From: Dyadobacter sp. MSC1_007
Lineage (GTDB): Bacteria; Bacteroidota; Bacteroidia; Cytophagales; Spirosomataceae
Assembly (NCBI RefSeq): GCF_023667495.1
Contig: NZ_JAMOZL010000010.1
Coordinates: 124,001-188,000, forward strand
Direction: 5' to 3'
Length of the DNA stretch: 64,000 nt
Shown: positions 44,420 through 53,052 of the stretch, piece by piece
How the letters are laid out: each line of letters opens with the position of its first letter
Numbering within the stretch: position 1 is the first letter of the stretch
Notes under the pieces: generated by a model
Database searches by the model: none
The model's input: the letters and a program-made list of their open reading frames with translations, nothing else
What the model was told of the DNA's origin: nothing
Program-made: the position numbers and the translations under genes

Positions 44420-44495
44420 CGTCCGCCTATAGCTCTGTCGGCTTTTTTGTTTTACCAGATTGCTTAGTTTTTTGTGACGATAGCGCGATATTTCT

Positions 44496-44523
44496 ATTTA
44501 AAATAAGATAACTTATAGAAAGC
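44496..44523 (-). repeat. dif-like XerCD-type site 4
   Basis: Left arm ATTTAAAATAA, hexamer GATAAC, right arm TTATAGAAAGC. The hexamer is the same as in site 3. A gene fragment begins in the right arm. Confidence 0.6.
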
Positions 44524-44679
44524 AGCGACGAGATCGCGCTCAAAGCGCCCGACTGGATCGTATTCCGCTTCTTCAAATACACTATGGGTGTGGCCGACAC
44601 ACCGCTGGTCCTATCGGTCATGCAAGCACACCCGAATACGCACCGCGCAGCAAAAAACAGCTTTAATCAGTCAGTATAA
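44512..44679 (+). pseudogene. Gene fragment starting at dif-like site 4
   Basis: The frame runs IESSDEIALKAPDWIVFRFF, then KYTMGVADTPLVLSVMQAHP, and ends NTHRAAKNSFNQSV. It is opened by a stop codon inside the site. It reads like a real C-terminus, but I do not recognise the family. Confidence 0.4.
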
Positions 44680-44741
44680 GTAGAAGAATATGTCTGTATT
44701 CTTTATATAAAAGATAATTTAATATTAATACCAATCGTGAG

Positions 44742-46010
44742 ATGATAAAGATTTTCCATGTTTCGCTTGCATTGCTATACAACTTCTCTTGTTTTTTCTC
44801 CACCCAAGCCCAAGTGAGCAGCCGGCGGAGTGGGTTGGTCGATCGCTTAAAAAGCGTTGCCGTGAGCCTGGATTCAGCCGATCTTGCGGGCGAGGCGAAT
44901 GTAGCCACTATGCGGAGCGTGCTGGACCGGAAGTTTCATGTGCTTGGGATTGGGGAGCAATCGCATGGAACTTCTGAGTTTTTTGCGGCACGGCTCGGGA
45001 TTGTCAAGGCATTGGCTGACGATTACGAGCTCACCAAAATCGGGTTGGAAGCGCCTATGGCCGAGGTGGAGCAACTGAATGCCTACTTGCAGGAAGGCCG
45101 CGGCGATTTGAAGGAAATACTCCGGTCGTTCCGTTTGTATGGGTACGAATGTGCCGAATTTGTGAATCTGGTTGAAAACGTGGGCCGGATCGGGAAGGCG
45201 CGTGGCCGGGCGATTCGTTTTTTCGGGTTCGATATGCAAAGTCCATTTCAGTCACTGCAAAACCTGCGGGACGCCGGTGTGGCGAAGGATATCGCCGATT
45301 CGCTGAATGTACTGTTACAGAACTACGGGCTGCTGAACAATGAAATTTATAATCACTTGTTAAGCCAGGCCGATTTTGCGGAACTGAACGCATCGAGCGA
45401 CAGAGTACTCGCTAAGCTGGAATCGACGGCGCAAACGAAAGCAAGCGTTCGCAAAAATATACGCAACTATCGGCAGTTTCTCCAGCTCAACGATCCCGTG
45501 CACGCCCAAGCGACGGCAGTGCAGTCCGTAGTGCGTGACTCTCTGATGGCTGAAAACGTGCTGGCTGAAATGGAGCCGGACTCTAAAATGGTCATCTTGG
45601 CACATAATGCCCACTTGCAGCGTACGCCGAACATCTTTTCAAAAAGCATCGGCTCGTTTCTGGCACAAAAGCTAGGTTCTGACTATCAATGCATTGGGCT
45701 TACGACTTCTTATGGCTTCTACACCGCGACTAACCCTACTGCGGGCCGCATTACGGATCAAAATAAAGTAGTTGCCGGCGATGCTACCACGTGCGAATAC
45801 CATTTTGCGAAACTGGACCAGCCAGTATTCTTCTTCAAAACTTCCAGGCTTAAAAAGCAAATGCAGGGCAAGTCTTTGCCGCGTCGGTACCGTTTGCTTG
45901 TGTACGGGTTTACCGAGAACCAGTTTTTTGATGGTAACCTGTTCGACGACTTCGATGGTGTCCTGCATATCAGGCACACTTTGGGAAATCGGAGCTTTTA
46001 TCTTAAATAA
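44742..46010 (+). CDS. Erythromycin esterase-family protein
   Basis: The 422-aa protein has an N-terminal signal-like segment (FHVSLALLYNFSCFFSTQAQ). The Ere fold follows: FHVLGIGEQSHGTSEF with E72 and H75 of the catalytic block, IGLEAPMAEVEQLN, FFGFDMQSP and VILAHNAHLQR. Family members hydrolyse macrolide lactones, but many homologues, especially exported ones, have unknown substrates. Resistance is not implied. It is the only intact gene between dif-like sites 4 and 5. Confidence 0.88.
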   Translation: MIKIFHVSLALLYNFSCFFSTQAQVSSRRSGLVDRLKSVAVSLDSADLAGEANVATMRSVLDRKFHVLGIGEQSHGTSEFFAARLGIVKALADDYELTKIGLEAPMAEVEQLNAYLQEGRGDLKEILRSFRLYGYECAEFVNLVENVGRIGKARGRAIRFFGFDMQSPFQSLQNLRDAGVAKDIADSLNVLLQNYGLLNNEIYNHLLSQADFAELNASSDRVLAKLESTAQTKASVRKNIRNYRQFLQLNDPVHAQATAVQSVVRDSLMAENVLAEMEPDSKMVILAHNAHLQRTPNIFSKSIGSFLAQKLGSDYQCIGLTTSYGFYTATNPTAGRITDQNKVVAGDATTCEYHFAKLDQPVFFFKTSRLKKQMQGKSLPRRYRLLVYGFTENQFFDGNLFDDFDGVLHIRHTLGNRSFYLK

Positions 46011-46149
46011 TTTTTGCTGTTTCTGTACTTGTACGCAATATTTTGTCTGCCCTTGCATAACTTGAAGATCGAGCTGGAGTGTGAGTTATTCTTTGGATAG
46101 CAAATGGAAACTTCCAGCGGGTGGAACCACTGAGTTCTTCTTCATATCT

Positions 46150-46177
46150 ATTTAGCATAAGGTAACTTATAAAAATT
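46150..46177 (-). repeat. dif-like XerCD-type site 5
   Basis: Left arm ATTTAGCATAA, hexamer GGTAAC, right arm TTATAAAAATT. The 11-6-11 layout is exact. Confidence 0.6.
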
Positions 46178-46265
46178 TTTCTTCTAGCTTCTTGAATTGT
46201 GCTTAGGATGAGAGTATTTAATAAACAATGATACGTTTACTTAACATGCAAAAGCCTTACTCTAC

Positions 46266-47303
46266 ATGAAAAAAAATTACACCATTCTCATTCTAATTTT
46301 TTCCTTGTTTTGTATATCCTGTAAAAGGGATAGGAAGCAGGACTTAACGCCGATTACACCGGATATCTATTTGGCAGGTGGTTCCAAATCGGCAAATGGA
46401 GTCTTTACCGCGCAATATTGGAAAAATAATACTGTTGTAGAGCTGGTTACGTCGCTACACCTACCGAGTGCGGTATCTATTGCGGTATTGGGCTCTGATA
46501 TCCATGTGTTAGGGCAGGCTCACAAAGAACCGGAGGGTCCTTACGGACAGTATTGGAAAAATGGTATTTTGACTCCATTAACGAAAAATATGACACCGTC
46601 ATGGGTAGGTGATATAGAGATCTTTGGTCAAGATGTATACATAACTGGTGCGGGTCTAATTGATAATAGGCCTTATTCTAGCCCTGACTATGCAACCTAC
46701 TGGAAAAACGGCGAAGCCGTGGTCCTAGCAGATGCTCTTAATGGCCGGTTACGAGGAATTTACCTTGCTGGAAATGATGTGTACGTTTGTGGCATAGCCT
46801 CTAATGGCCAGCATGGAGTTGCTAGATACTGGAAAAATGGGAGTCGGATAACGTTGGGAAAAGATATCGATATGTCAGCTGCACTGGCAATTGCGGTACC
46901 AGGTAATGATGTACATGTAGCGGGTTGGGGAGGGAAGCGCGATGGACCTTTTTACGCTAAATACTGGAAGAATGGAGTCGAAGTTCCTCTAACTGATCAA
47001 TCTGAGACCAACTCTTTTGCGATCGATATAGCAATCTCTGGCAGTGATGTTTATATCGTAGGATATGTACAAAAAGGAGTAACAAGTGAAGCTAAAATCT
47101 GGAAAAACGGGGTATCAAGCCCTCTTCCTTCGGGCACTAGCGCATCGAGTATCTTCGTATTTGATAATGATATTTATGTAGCTGGTGCAGGCACTGGCAC
47201 TCCATTTGAAAGGGCCATATTCTGGAAAAATGGCGTACCAACGTTCATTTCCGATGGCTCAAAAAATGTTTGGGTGTCTTCCATATTCGTAAAAAATCCG
47301 TAG
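46266..47303 (+). CDS. Repeat-containing lipoprotein (YWKNG propeller-like)
   Basis: The 345-aa protein has a signal peptide with lipobox LFCISC. It carries about seven repeats of ~45 residues, each with a VYVAG/VHVAG-like strand and a YWKNG motif (QYWKNN, QYWKNG, TYWKNG, RYWKNG, KYWKNG, IWKNG, FWKNG). This suggests a surface-exposed beta-propeller. The ligand is unknown. Confidence 0.8.
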   Translation: MKKNYTILILIFSLFCISCKRDRKQDLTPITPDIYLAGGSKSANGVFTAQYWKNNTVVELVTSLHLPSAVSIAVLGSDIHVLGQAHKEPEGPYGQYWKNGILTPLTKNMTPSWVGDIEIFGQDVYITGAGLIDNRPYSSPDYATYWKNGEAVVLADALNGRLRGIYLAGNDVYVCGIASNGQHGVARYWKNGSRITLGKDIDMSAALAIAVPGNDVHVAGWGGKRDGPFYAKYWKNGVEVPLTDQSETNSFAIDIAISGSDVYIVGYVQKGVTSEAKIWKNGVSSPLPSGTSASSIFVFDNDIYVAGAGTGTPFERAIFWKNGVPTFISDGSKNVWVSSIFVKNP

Positions 47304-47657
47304 ACAATGTCAGCATCTGCTCAGGCATCTTTTAAACGAAGATTAGCCGCCGTAATGGCTTGGTCGGTCTTTGTAAGTTCTACCTGTAAATTGTTGTAAG
47401 TTGCTAGCTATCTCGCGTTCCGTTGACTGTTTAAGATGTTCATGCCGCCATAGAAAAATTACCTTATAGTAGTCCAACGGCAAGGCACTTCGCGCTTGCA
47501 GCGGAATGTAAAGCCGAAGATTTATAAATCGCCCTTTTGTAGAGTTTGGCCGCGTCGAACATGTAAATCTAGGAATTCAATTCCTGATTTTTCAAATGAA
47601 GAAATGGCCAGAAGGTAAAAAGTCCCCGGGCCATTTCTTTACACCATCAATAGTTTG

Positions 47658-48401
47658 CTATTTAAGCATATACTGAATCGATCCGCCATCAACAGCAATA
47701 TCAGCGCCGTTGATATAGGCAGCGCCATCGGATGCCAAAAACAAGACTGTGTTCGCAACTTCATCTGCATTTCCAAGTCGCTGGAGGGCACTTCTTGAAG
47801 CAAGGAAGTTCTGAATTTCCTTTGACACTACGGAGAGTAGCCCAGGAGTCTGGATTGGACCAGGGCTGACGATGTTCACCCGGATCTTGCGTTCAGCCAA
47901 TTCATTGACTGCAACATCAGCTATCTTGTTTAGTGCAGCTTTGCTTGCAGAATAAACGCTACTTGTCACACCTGCCGCAGTTGCTACACGAGACGAAGTA
48001 AAGATCACCGACGAAGCATCAGCCAAATGCGGTATGAGCTTTTGAAGTGTAAAAAAGTGACCCTTAACGTTTGTATTGAACTGTGCATCGAATTCAGCTT
48101 CTGTAACGTCTTGGATGGCCGCGTATACGCCAATAGCAGCATTGAGATATAGTACATCAACTTTTTTACCGCCTTCTGCTACCCACTTTTCCAACTTGGC
48201 AATCCCGTTCATATTGGAGGTGTCAGCCGCCAGTGTTTGTAGGTTTGGACTATTGATTTCTTCGGCTGCTTTCTGTAAGGTTTCTGCATTCCTCCCAGTG
48301 ATCAGCACAATTGCCCCGTGCTGTATAAATGCTTTGGCAGTAGCAAGACCAATTCCCTGGCTCCCGCCAACAATAATTACATTCTTGTTCGTGAAATTCA
48401 T
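47658..48401 (-). CDS. Short-chain dehydrogenase/reductase, copy 2
   Basis: The 247-aa SDR is identical to copy 1 except at about three positions (LLSVVSKEIQ versus LLSVAPKEIQ, and ASDGAAY versus ASDSAAY). The GxxxGxG loop, Tyr150 and Lys154 are kept, so both copies should be active. It is divergent from its own HxlR copy with the same operator sequence. Confidence 0.92.
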   Translation of the reverse strand: MNFTNKNVIIVGGSQGIGLATAKAFIQHGAIVLITGRNAETLQKAAEEINSPNLQTLAADTSNMNGIAKLEKWVAEGGKKVDVLYLNAAIGVYAAIQDVTEAEFDAQFNTNVKGHFFTLQKLIPHLADASSVIFTSSRVATAAGVTSSVYSASKAALNKIADVAVNELAERKIRVNIVSPGPIQTPGLLSVVSKEIQNFLASRSALQRLGNADEVANTVLFLASDGAAYINGADIAVDGGSIQYMLK

Positions 48402-48449
48402 TTCTGTCTATTTTAAGAGCTACAAAACTATGGAGGGAACCTTTATAGT

Positions 48450-48464
48450 GGTAACTTGGTTACC
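48450..48464. promoter_or_regulatory. Candidate HxlR operator, copy 2
   Basis: The same GGTAAC-ttg-GTTACC inverted repeat as in copy 1 is conserved in the duplicated promoter region. Confidence 0.6.
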
Positions 48465-48500
48465 AAAAGTAACAGTATATTCCAGGTAACTAAGTAACTT

Positions 48501-48872
48501 ATGGCTGAGCAAATATGTCACAAGGCAGATATCATGGCGATTCACGATGCTATGGATATTCTGAGTGGAAAGTGGAAGATTTCCATCCTTTCATCAATGT
48601 GTTATTATAGTACGAGACGGTTTTCAGACCTTCTAAATGACCTTGAAGGCATTTCCAACAAACAGTTGAGTAAAGAGCTCAAGGAGCTGGAGATGAATAA
48701 GTTGGTTAAGAGAACTGTATTGGATACGCAGCCTGTGACGGTTCACTATAATTTGACCGAATATGGCTGGAGATTACAAGATCTTATTCATGGTCTTGCC
48801 GCATGGGGAACAAAACATCGCCGGGTAATCATGGATGATCAAAGCACACTTGCTGATGTCAAAATATATTGA
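48501..48872 (+). CDS. HxlR-family transcriptional regulator, copy 2
   Basis: The 123-aa winged-helix regulator differs from copy 1 by AIHDAM for AIQDAM, GWRLQ for GWTLQ, and a longer C-terminus (STLADVKIY) because the repeat ends inside the gene. Both proteins probably recognise both operators, so the two loci would be cross-regulated (inference). Confidence 0.92.
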   Translation: MAEQICHKADIMAIHDAMDILSGKWKISILSSMCYYSTRRFSDLLNDLEGISNKQLSKELKELEMNKLVKRTVLDTQPVTVHYNLTEYGWRLQDLIHGLAAWGTKHRRVIMDDQSTLADVKIY

Positions 48873-48937
48873 CCATCCTTCAGATGCAATGACGCCGACA
48901 GGCGCAGTCTTCGATAGTTATTCTTTTATTAGACCTT

Positions 48938-48965
48938 ACTTAACATAATGTAAGTTAAAGAAATC
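48938..48965 (-). repeat. dif-like XerCD-type site 6
   Basis: Left arm ACTTAACATAA, hexamer TGTAAG, right arm TTAAAGAAATC. The right arm overlaps the stop codon of the FtsX-type permease gene by two bases. Confidence 0.55.
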
Positions 48966-51336
48966 AATCGTCTGCCCGAAGACTTTCGACCGGATTTTGA
49001 ATTGCAGCCCGGTAGGAGCGATAGCCCACTGTCAACATACATACGAGCAGAGATACCAGCAAACCAGTTATAAAGGTGCCAATGCCTGGCGTCACGCGTT
49101 CGGGAAACTCCATCAACATGGCAATCCCTAAAAAATGGGCCAGGGGCGCCGCGATTAGAAAAGCAATAACGATTAAGACAATGGACTCCTTTGTAAAGAT
49201 CATCACCACATTCGGCACCGTTGCGCCAAATACCTTCCGAATCCCGATTTCTTTCGTTCGTTGGATGGCCATAAATGAGACTAAGCCATACAGCCCGAGG
49301 CAGCCGATGAATACGGCCAGAAAAGATGCAAGACTTAATATTGAGAAGATTATATTGTACTCACCATACGACTGATTTATGGAATCATCCATAAATTGAT
49401 ATTTGCAAAGATAAGTGGGATACGCTTTTTTCCAGGCTTTTTCGATTCCACGTAAAGTTTCCGAGACATCATTTTTAGAGATCGACAGCGCCAGGCTGGT
49501 AAACTTTTCCGGACGATTTAAGATCGTGATTGGATCAACCCTGTTGCTCATCGGTTGCGTATACGAATCTTTGATTACCCCCGCAATAGTCACCAACTGT
49601 CCTTTCAAAGTATAAGTGGTCCCGATAGCGGCTGCGGGACTGGCCAGTCCGATGGATTTGATCAGTGACTCATTGACTAAAACTTGCTGGTTAGAACCGC
49701 CAGCTATGTACGGTAGGTTATTTCCAGCCAGCAACCGCATTTGAAAGGTGTGGATGTAAGCGGTATCCGCGTAGCTGACGATCCCTGATTGCTTCTGCTG
49801 CACGTTGGTATAGAATTCCCCCGTTTCATTCCCAACATTGCCAAAACTATAAGTAAGTAATCCGGGAACCTTTTGTAGCTCCTGCCGTAGTTTTTCATAT
49901 TGCCCATTATCGTTGCCATGCAATGCAGGAATTAAGACAATAGATTTGGGGTCGTAACCCATGGGACGCTCTTTAAACGAGTTGACCTGGTTGGTCATGA
50001 TCATTGTCACAATTATCAATAGCTGAGCTCCAATAAATTGCGAAATGACAAGCGTCCGGCGAATCGAAAGTCCCTTTGGTGACTTCTTGTAATTTTGAGA
50101 TTTTAAAGCTAGAACTGGTTTGTAGGCCGACAATACAAAAGCCGGATAAAAGCCTGCCAGCAGTGTGATTACTAAGGCGATACCTGCAATAAATACGAGG
50201 GAAAGTGGCTCAACGAGTAATTCGAACCGAAGGTAATTTTTACCGTAAATCCTGTTTAGTTCATCAATACCAAATTTTGTCAGTATCATTCCTGTTATGA
50301 CGGCTAATAGCGTTATTACAAAAGCTTCACTCAGGTATTGCATCACCAGTTGGAAACGGCTGCTGCCCATTGTTTTTCGGACGCCAACTTCCTTAGCTCG
50401 TTTCAGTGACTGTGCAGTTGCTAAATTTACAAAATTGATACACGCAATAAATGCGACCAAACCGGCAATAATCGATAGAATGACCATGACCGGTACCGGA
50501 AAATCGTAGGTAAAACTGGTATAGTCGTAATTTCGATCATGATTATCATTTAGCGCCATTAAATGGAAAGCGGTCTTTTTGGCAATGTCTTTGGAGAGAT
50601 GTTTTTGGATGATCTGGCTAAGTTGCGTATCAATGCGATCCTTGCGCGTGTCTTTTTTAAAGACCACATAGGTAGCGCCAGCGCCTACTTTGTCCCAATT
50701 GTCGAAAATATCAGGCATAAACCTGGCAAGTGACGAGTATGAGATTAAGATACTGTAAGGATGGTCGGTGTTCGAGGGCGGGGTCTCAACAATTCCACTA
50801 ACCGTAAGAGTCAACTTATTTTCGAGTACAAATGTACTGCCCAGCGCCCGGCTGGTTCCACCAAGAAATTTTTTGGCAAAGGAGTCAGTGACTACGGCTG
50901 AATTTGGTATGGCTAATGCACTCGCTTTGTCGCCCGACAACCAGGTTCCATCAAACACTTGAAAGTAATGTGGGTCGGCAAAAAATGCATATTTATCTTC
51001 AAAGAGATTATTGCCTTTCGAAAACTGGTAGCGCTGCAAGCAATAAACGCCGGTTACCTGTTCCAATCCGGTCACATCCCTTCGAATTGCCTCGGTAAGA
51101 GGAGAGTAGTTACACCCATTAAATTGTTGTCCTTCCGGGGTCTGTTGGTTTAAGTTTACGCGGTAAATGCGGCTTGCCTTGCTGTGATAATCATCGAAGG
51201 AGGTCTCATAGCTAACGATAACAAAAATGACCAGGCAACAGGCTATTCCGGTGGCAAGGCCTCCTATATTGATGGCCGCATATTGTTGGTTCCTTTTAAG
51301 ATTTCTAAGTGCGGTGAGTAAAAAGCTTCTAAGCAT
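48964..51336 (-). CDS. FtsX/MacB-type ABC transporter permease
   Basis: The 790-aa protein starts at 51336 (MLRSFLLTALRNLKRNQQYAAINIGGLATGIACCLVIF), the usual opening of Bacteroidetes MacB-like permeases. Two FtsX domains, each with membrane helices, flank MacB-like periplasmic domains. SLKRAKEVGVRKTMGSSRFQLVMQYLSEA and AIQRTKEIGIRKVFGATVPNVVMIFTKES are the cytoplasmic coupling motifs. No ATPase gene is adjacent. Such permeases export peptides, lipoproteins or drugs. Confidence 0.92.
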   Translation of the reverse strand: MLRSFLLTALRNLKRNQQYAAINIGGLATGIACCLVIFVIVSYETSFDDYHSKASRIYRVNLNQQTPEGQQFNGCNYSPLTEAIRRDVTGLEQVTGVYCLQRYQFSKGNNLFEDKYAFFADPHYFQVFDGTWLSGDKASALAIPNSAVVTDSFAKKFLGGTSRALGSTFVLENKLTLTVSGIVETPPSNTDHPYSILISYSSLARFMPDIFDNWDKVGAGATYVVFKKDTRKDRIDTQLSQIIQKHLSKDIAKKTAFHLMALNDNHDRNYDYTSFTYDFPVPVMVILSIIAGLVAFIACINFVNLATAQSLKRAKEVGVRKTMGSSRFQLVMQYLSEAFVITLLAVITGMILTKFGIDELNRIYGKNYLRFELLVEPLSLVFIAGIALVITLLAGFYPAFVLSAYKPVLALKSQNYKKSPKGLSIRRTLVISQFIGAQLLIIVTMIMTNQVNSFKERPMGYDPKSIVLIPALHGNDNGQYEKLRQELQKVPGLLTYSFGNVGNETGEFYTNVQQKQSGIVSYADTAYIHTFQMRLLAGNNLPYIAGGSNQQVLVNESLIKSIGLASPAAAIGTTYTLKGQLVTIAGVIKDSYTQPMSNRVDPITILNRPEKFTSLALSISKNDVSETLRGIEKAWKKAYPTYLCKYQFMDDSINQSYGEYNIIFSILSLASFLAVFIGCLGLYGLVSFMAIQRTKEIGIRKVFGATVPNVVMIFTKESIVLIVIAFLIAAPLAHFLGIAMLMEFPERVTPGIGTFITGLLVSLLVCMLTVGYRSYRAAIQNPVESLRADD

Positions 51337-51763
51337 AATGAATATTGGAAATTTTGAGCTTGAAAGGAAACTATGCATGCCCCCGGGACGGTGCAAGTTC
51401 CATGCCACCGTAGCTAATAGCGCCAGAATCGACTCCTAAGGTCATTCAAGGAGGTTGCGCTGTCCAGTTTCGGACAAATGATGGCCATTTCCGCAAATAA
51501 GATTGTCAACAGCTTTGGAACGGGCGTAGCAAATATGTTCTCCGAGATCCCGGTTTCTGTGACTTCCGTTAGCGACCATTGGAATACCTTCGAGACCGGT
51601 TACATGAGATGTTATTTTATTAGCGACAGCAGAAAATGCAGAAAGATTTCAAGGACAGATCGGCCAACGACCCCAGGCAGGGGATCCTGTGTAAGTATGG
51701 CATTAAGCAGACTGTGAGCACGGGATAGGAAGTAAGACTTCGGATTCAAATCGCGTCCCACCA
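51337..51763. other. Gap holding dispersed-repeat copy 2
   Basis: No gene is supported here. It contains the 83-bp repeat at 51585-51667. Short frames on both strands look degenerate. Confidence 0.4.
51585..51667 (+). repeat. 83-bp dispersed repeat, copy 2
   Basis: This is the partner of 38786-38866, in the same orientation. Confidence 0.85.
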
Positions 51764-52159
51764 TCATTGACAGGATTGTGAAACCCCTTCGCAAACAAGG
51801 ATTTCTACTGTTGTGTATTCCATGGTACAGTAGCCCACTTTCGCTTTAACTTCTCGTGCTTTGTCCCGGTGAAACTGCATGTAGAAGGTCTTGCCTGAAA
51901 CAGCAAGCGAATCAGGAAGATCCAACATCGCCCCGTAGTATTTTGTACCAGAGGTATCATTTCTTGTGGTTTGTGTGGCCAAAGGATTAGGGGACTTGAA
52001 TTCTACCACCTGAATAGATTCCGAAGCAGCGCAATGGTATCGTCTGACAAATCGGGCCTGACCGCAGAAAGTGTCTGAGCGTGGCTCCATTTTCTTTTCA
52101 CAAGAACCTAAAAGGCCCGGGCCGACCACAAGTAGCGAACCGTATAGCTTGTTCATCAA
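51764..52159 (-). CDS. Small putative lipoprotein
   Basis: The 131-aa protein has a signal peptide with lipobox LLGSC (MNKLYGSLLVVGPGLLGSC), then a Cys-containing mature domain (TFCGQARFVRRYHCAASE, YCTMEYTTVEILVCEG). The start could also be the second Met. No family was recognised. Confidence 0.6.
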   Translation of the reverse strand: MMNKLYGSLLVVGPGLLGSCEKKMEPRSDTFCGQARFVRRYHCAASESIQVVEFKSPNPLATQTTRNDTSGTKYYGAMLDLPDSLAVSGKTFYMQFHRDKAREVKAKVGYCTMEYTTVEILVCEGVSQSCQ

Positions 52160-52216
52160 CGTCTTCCAGTTTGATTACAAGAGTCATATTTCAACCTCAA
52201 GGTTGTATGTGAGTAA

Positions 52217-52735
52217 TTATAAAAATGTTGTTTCACTTAGTGTTGCTTCATTTCTATGAACTTTTGCTATGAGTTCTTGGTGGTATTTGAATCCCATCTC
52301 ATCATTGTAGGTTATTTGCATTACAATAAGCGCTGGTGGTGGGTTGTGATCTTTTGTAGGTAGTAGGTCATACCCAAAAGCAACCATTTTATCTGTTGAT
52401 ACACGTCGATGATAAATTTTCAGGACAAGATCTTCTTCTTTGTACATCTCATAATGAGTGTCAGTAGTTGTGATTTGTAGATTAAAAGCATCCTTATGCT
52501 CAATGTGTAAATAAAACCGAATATGACTTTTAGAAAAGTTAATAGAATTCATATCTAGCGGTTCAAGTCTCAGTATAGGCTTACTTGCCGTGCGTTGAGC
52601 TGTAAGTTGTAGCTTGTTGGTTTTGTTGGCTTCTTTAAGCGTTCTAACCAAAAAAATAAGTGCAAAAATTGATGTAATTGTACCTATTACAGACATAACT
52701 GCCTGGATTAAATCAGCTATTGAAGTCTCTGACAT
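52217..52735 (-). CDS. Single-pass membrane protein
   Basis: One N-terminal membrane helix (IQAVMSVIGTITSIFALIFLVRTL) is followed by a soluble domain of about 135 residues (KPILRLEPLDMNSINFSKSH, YHRRVSTDKMVAFGYDLLP). The start is uncertain: the longest version opens with TTG at 52762, and ATGs lie at 52756 and 52735. Function is unknown. Confidence 0.55.
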   Translation of the reverse strand: MSETSIADLIQAVMSVIGTITSIFALIFLVRTLKEANKTNKLQLTAQRTASKPILRLEPLDMNSINFSKSHIRFYLHIEHKDAFNLQITTTDTHYEMYKEEDLVLKIYHRRVSTDKMVAFGYDLLPTKDHNPPPALIVMQITYNDEMGFKYHQELIAKVHRNEATLSETTFL

Positions 52736-52758
52736 GTGAAAATGGAAGTGAAACATTG

Positions 52759-53052
52759 TCAAGAAAAGATAAATTTCATCAGCTTAATAATGCCCCAGAC
52801 CAATAATATGAACAGCAGGACGGAATTGAAAACCGTCCAGCCGTCACTTTGATCATCATTCTTTGCTTGTAAGGTTCCAGATATTATTAATATGGCCAGG
52901 AGAGCTAGGTATGACATGTTATAACTTGTTGTTTTATAAATATTTAATGTGAATTTATCAGATTTTTTTTCGATGTAATCCCAGGCTCCGCCTATACGGT
53001 CAGCTCCCCAGCCGGGGCCGGTTGGTTTGCCTGAGAACCCGTATCCTGGCAT
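52759..53052 (-). CDS. Chimeric ORF: epoxide-hydrolase fragment fused to a small membrane protein
   Basis: Residues 1-30 read MPGYGFSGKPTGPGWGADRI then GGAWDYIEKK. The PGYGFSGKPTxPGWGxxRIAxAW segment is a hallmark of epoxide hydrolases. From residue 46 (MSYLALLAILIISGTLQAKN) it is a two-helix membrane protein, which probably starts on its own at 52917. The start overlaps the stop of the preceding gene (TAATG), so the chimera could be translated. It looks like a recombination product. Confidence 0.5.
   Translation of the reverse strand: MPGYGFSGKPTGPGWGADRIGGAWDYIEKKSDKFTLNIYKTTSYNMSYLALLAILIISGTLQAKNDDQSDGWTVFNSVLLFILLVWGIIKLMKFIFS

Larger units (their letters stand above)
47552..48846. repeat. 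Large direct repeat, copy 2 (SDR + HxlR block)
   Basis: This is the partner of 32385-33679. It is equally long because two single-base indels cancel out. It lies between dif-like sites 5 and 6, whereas copy 1 lies to the left of all confident sites. Confidence 0.95.

Noticed and set aside
44184..44432. Plus-strand frame opposite the small helical protein
   Set aside because: Ser/Ala/Cys-rich noise typical of an antisense frame.
44742..46010. Calling the Ere-like gene a macrolide resistance gene
   Set aside because: Many erythromycin-esterase-family proteins in environmental bacteria do not hydrolyse macrolides; sequence alone does not show it.
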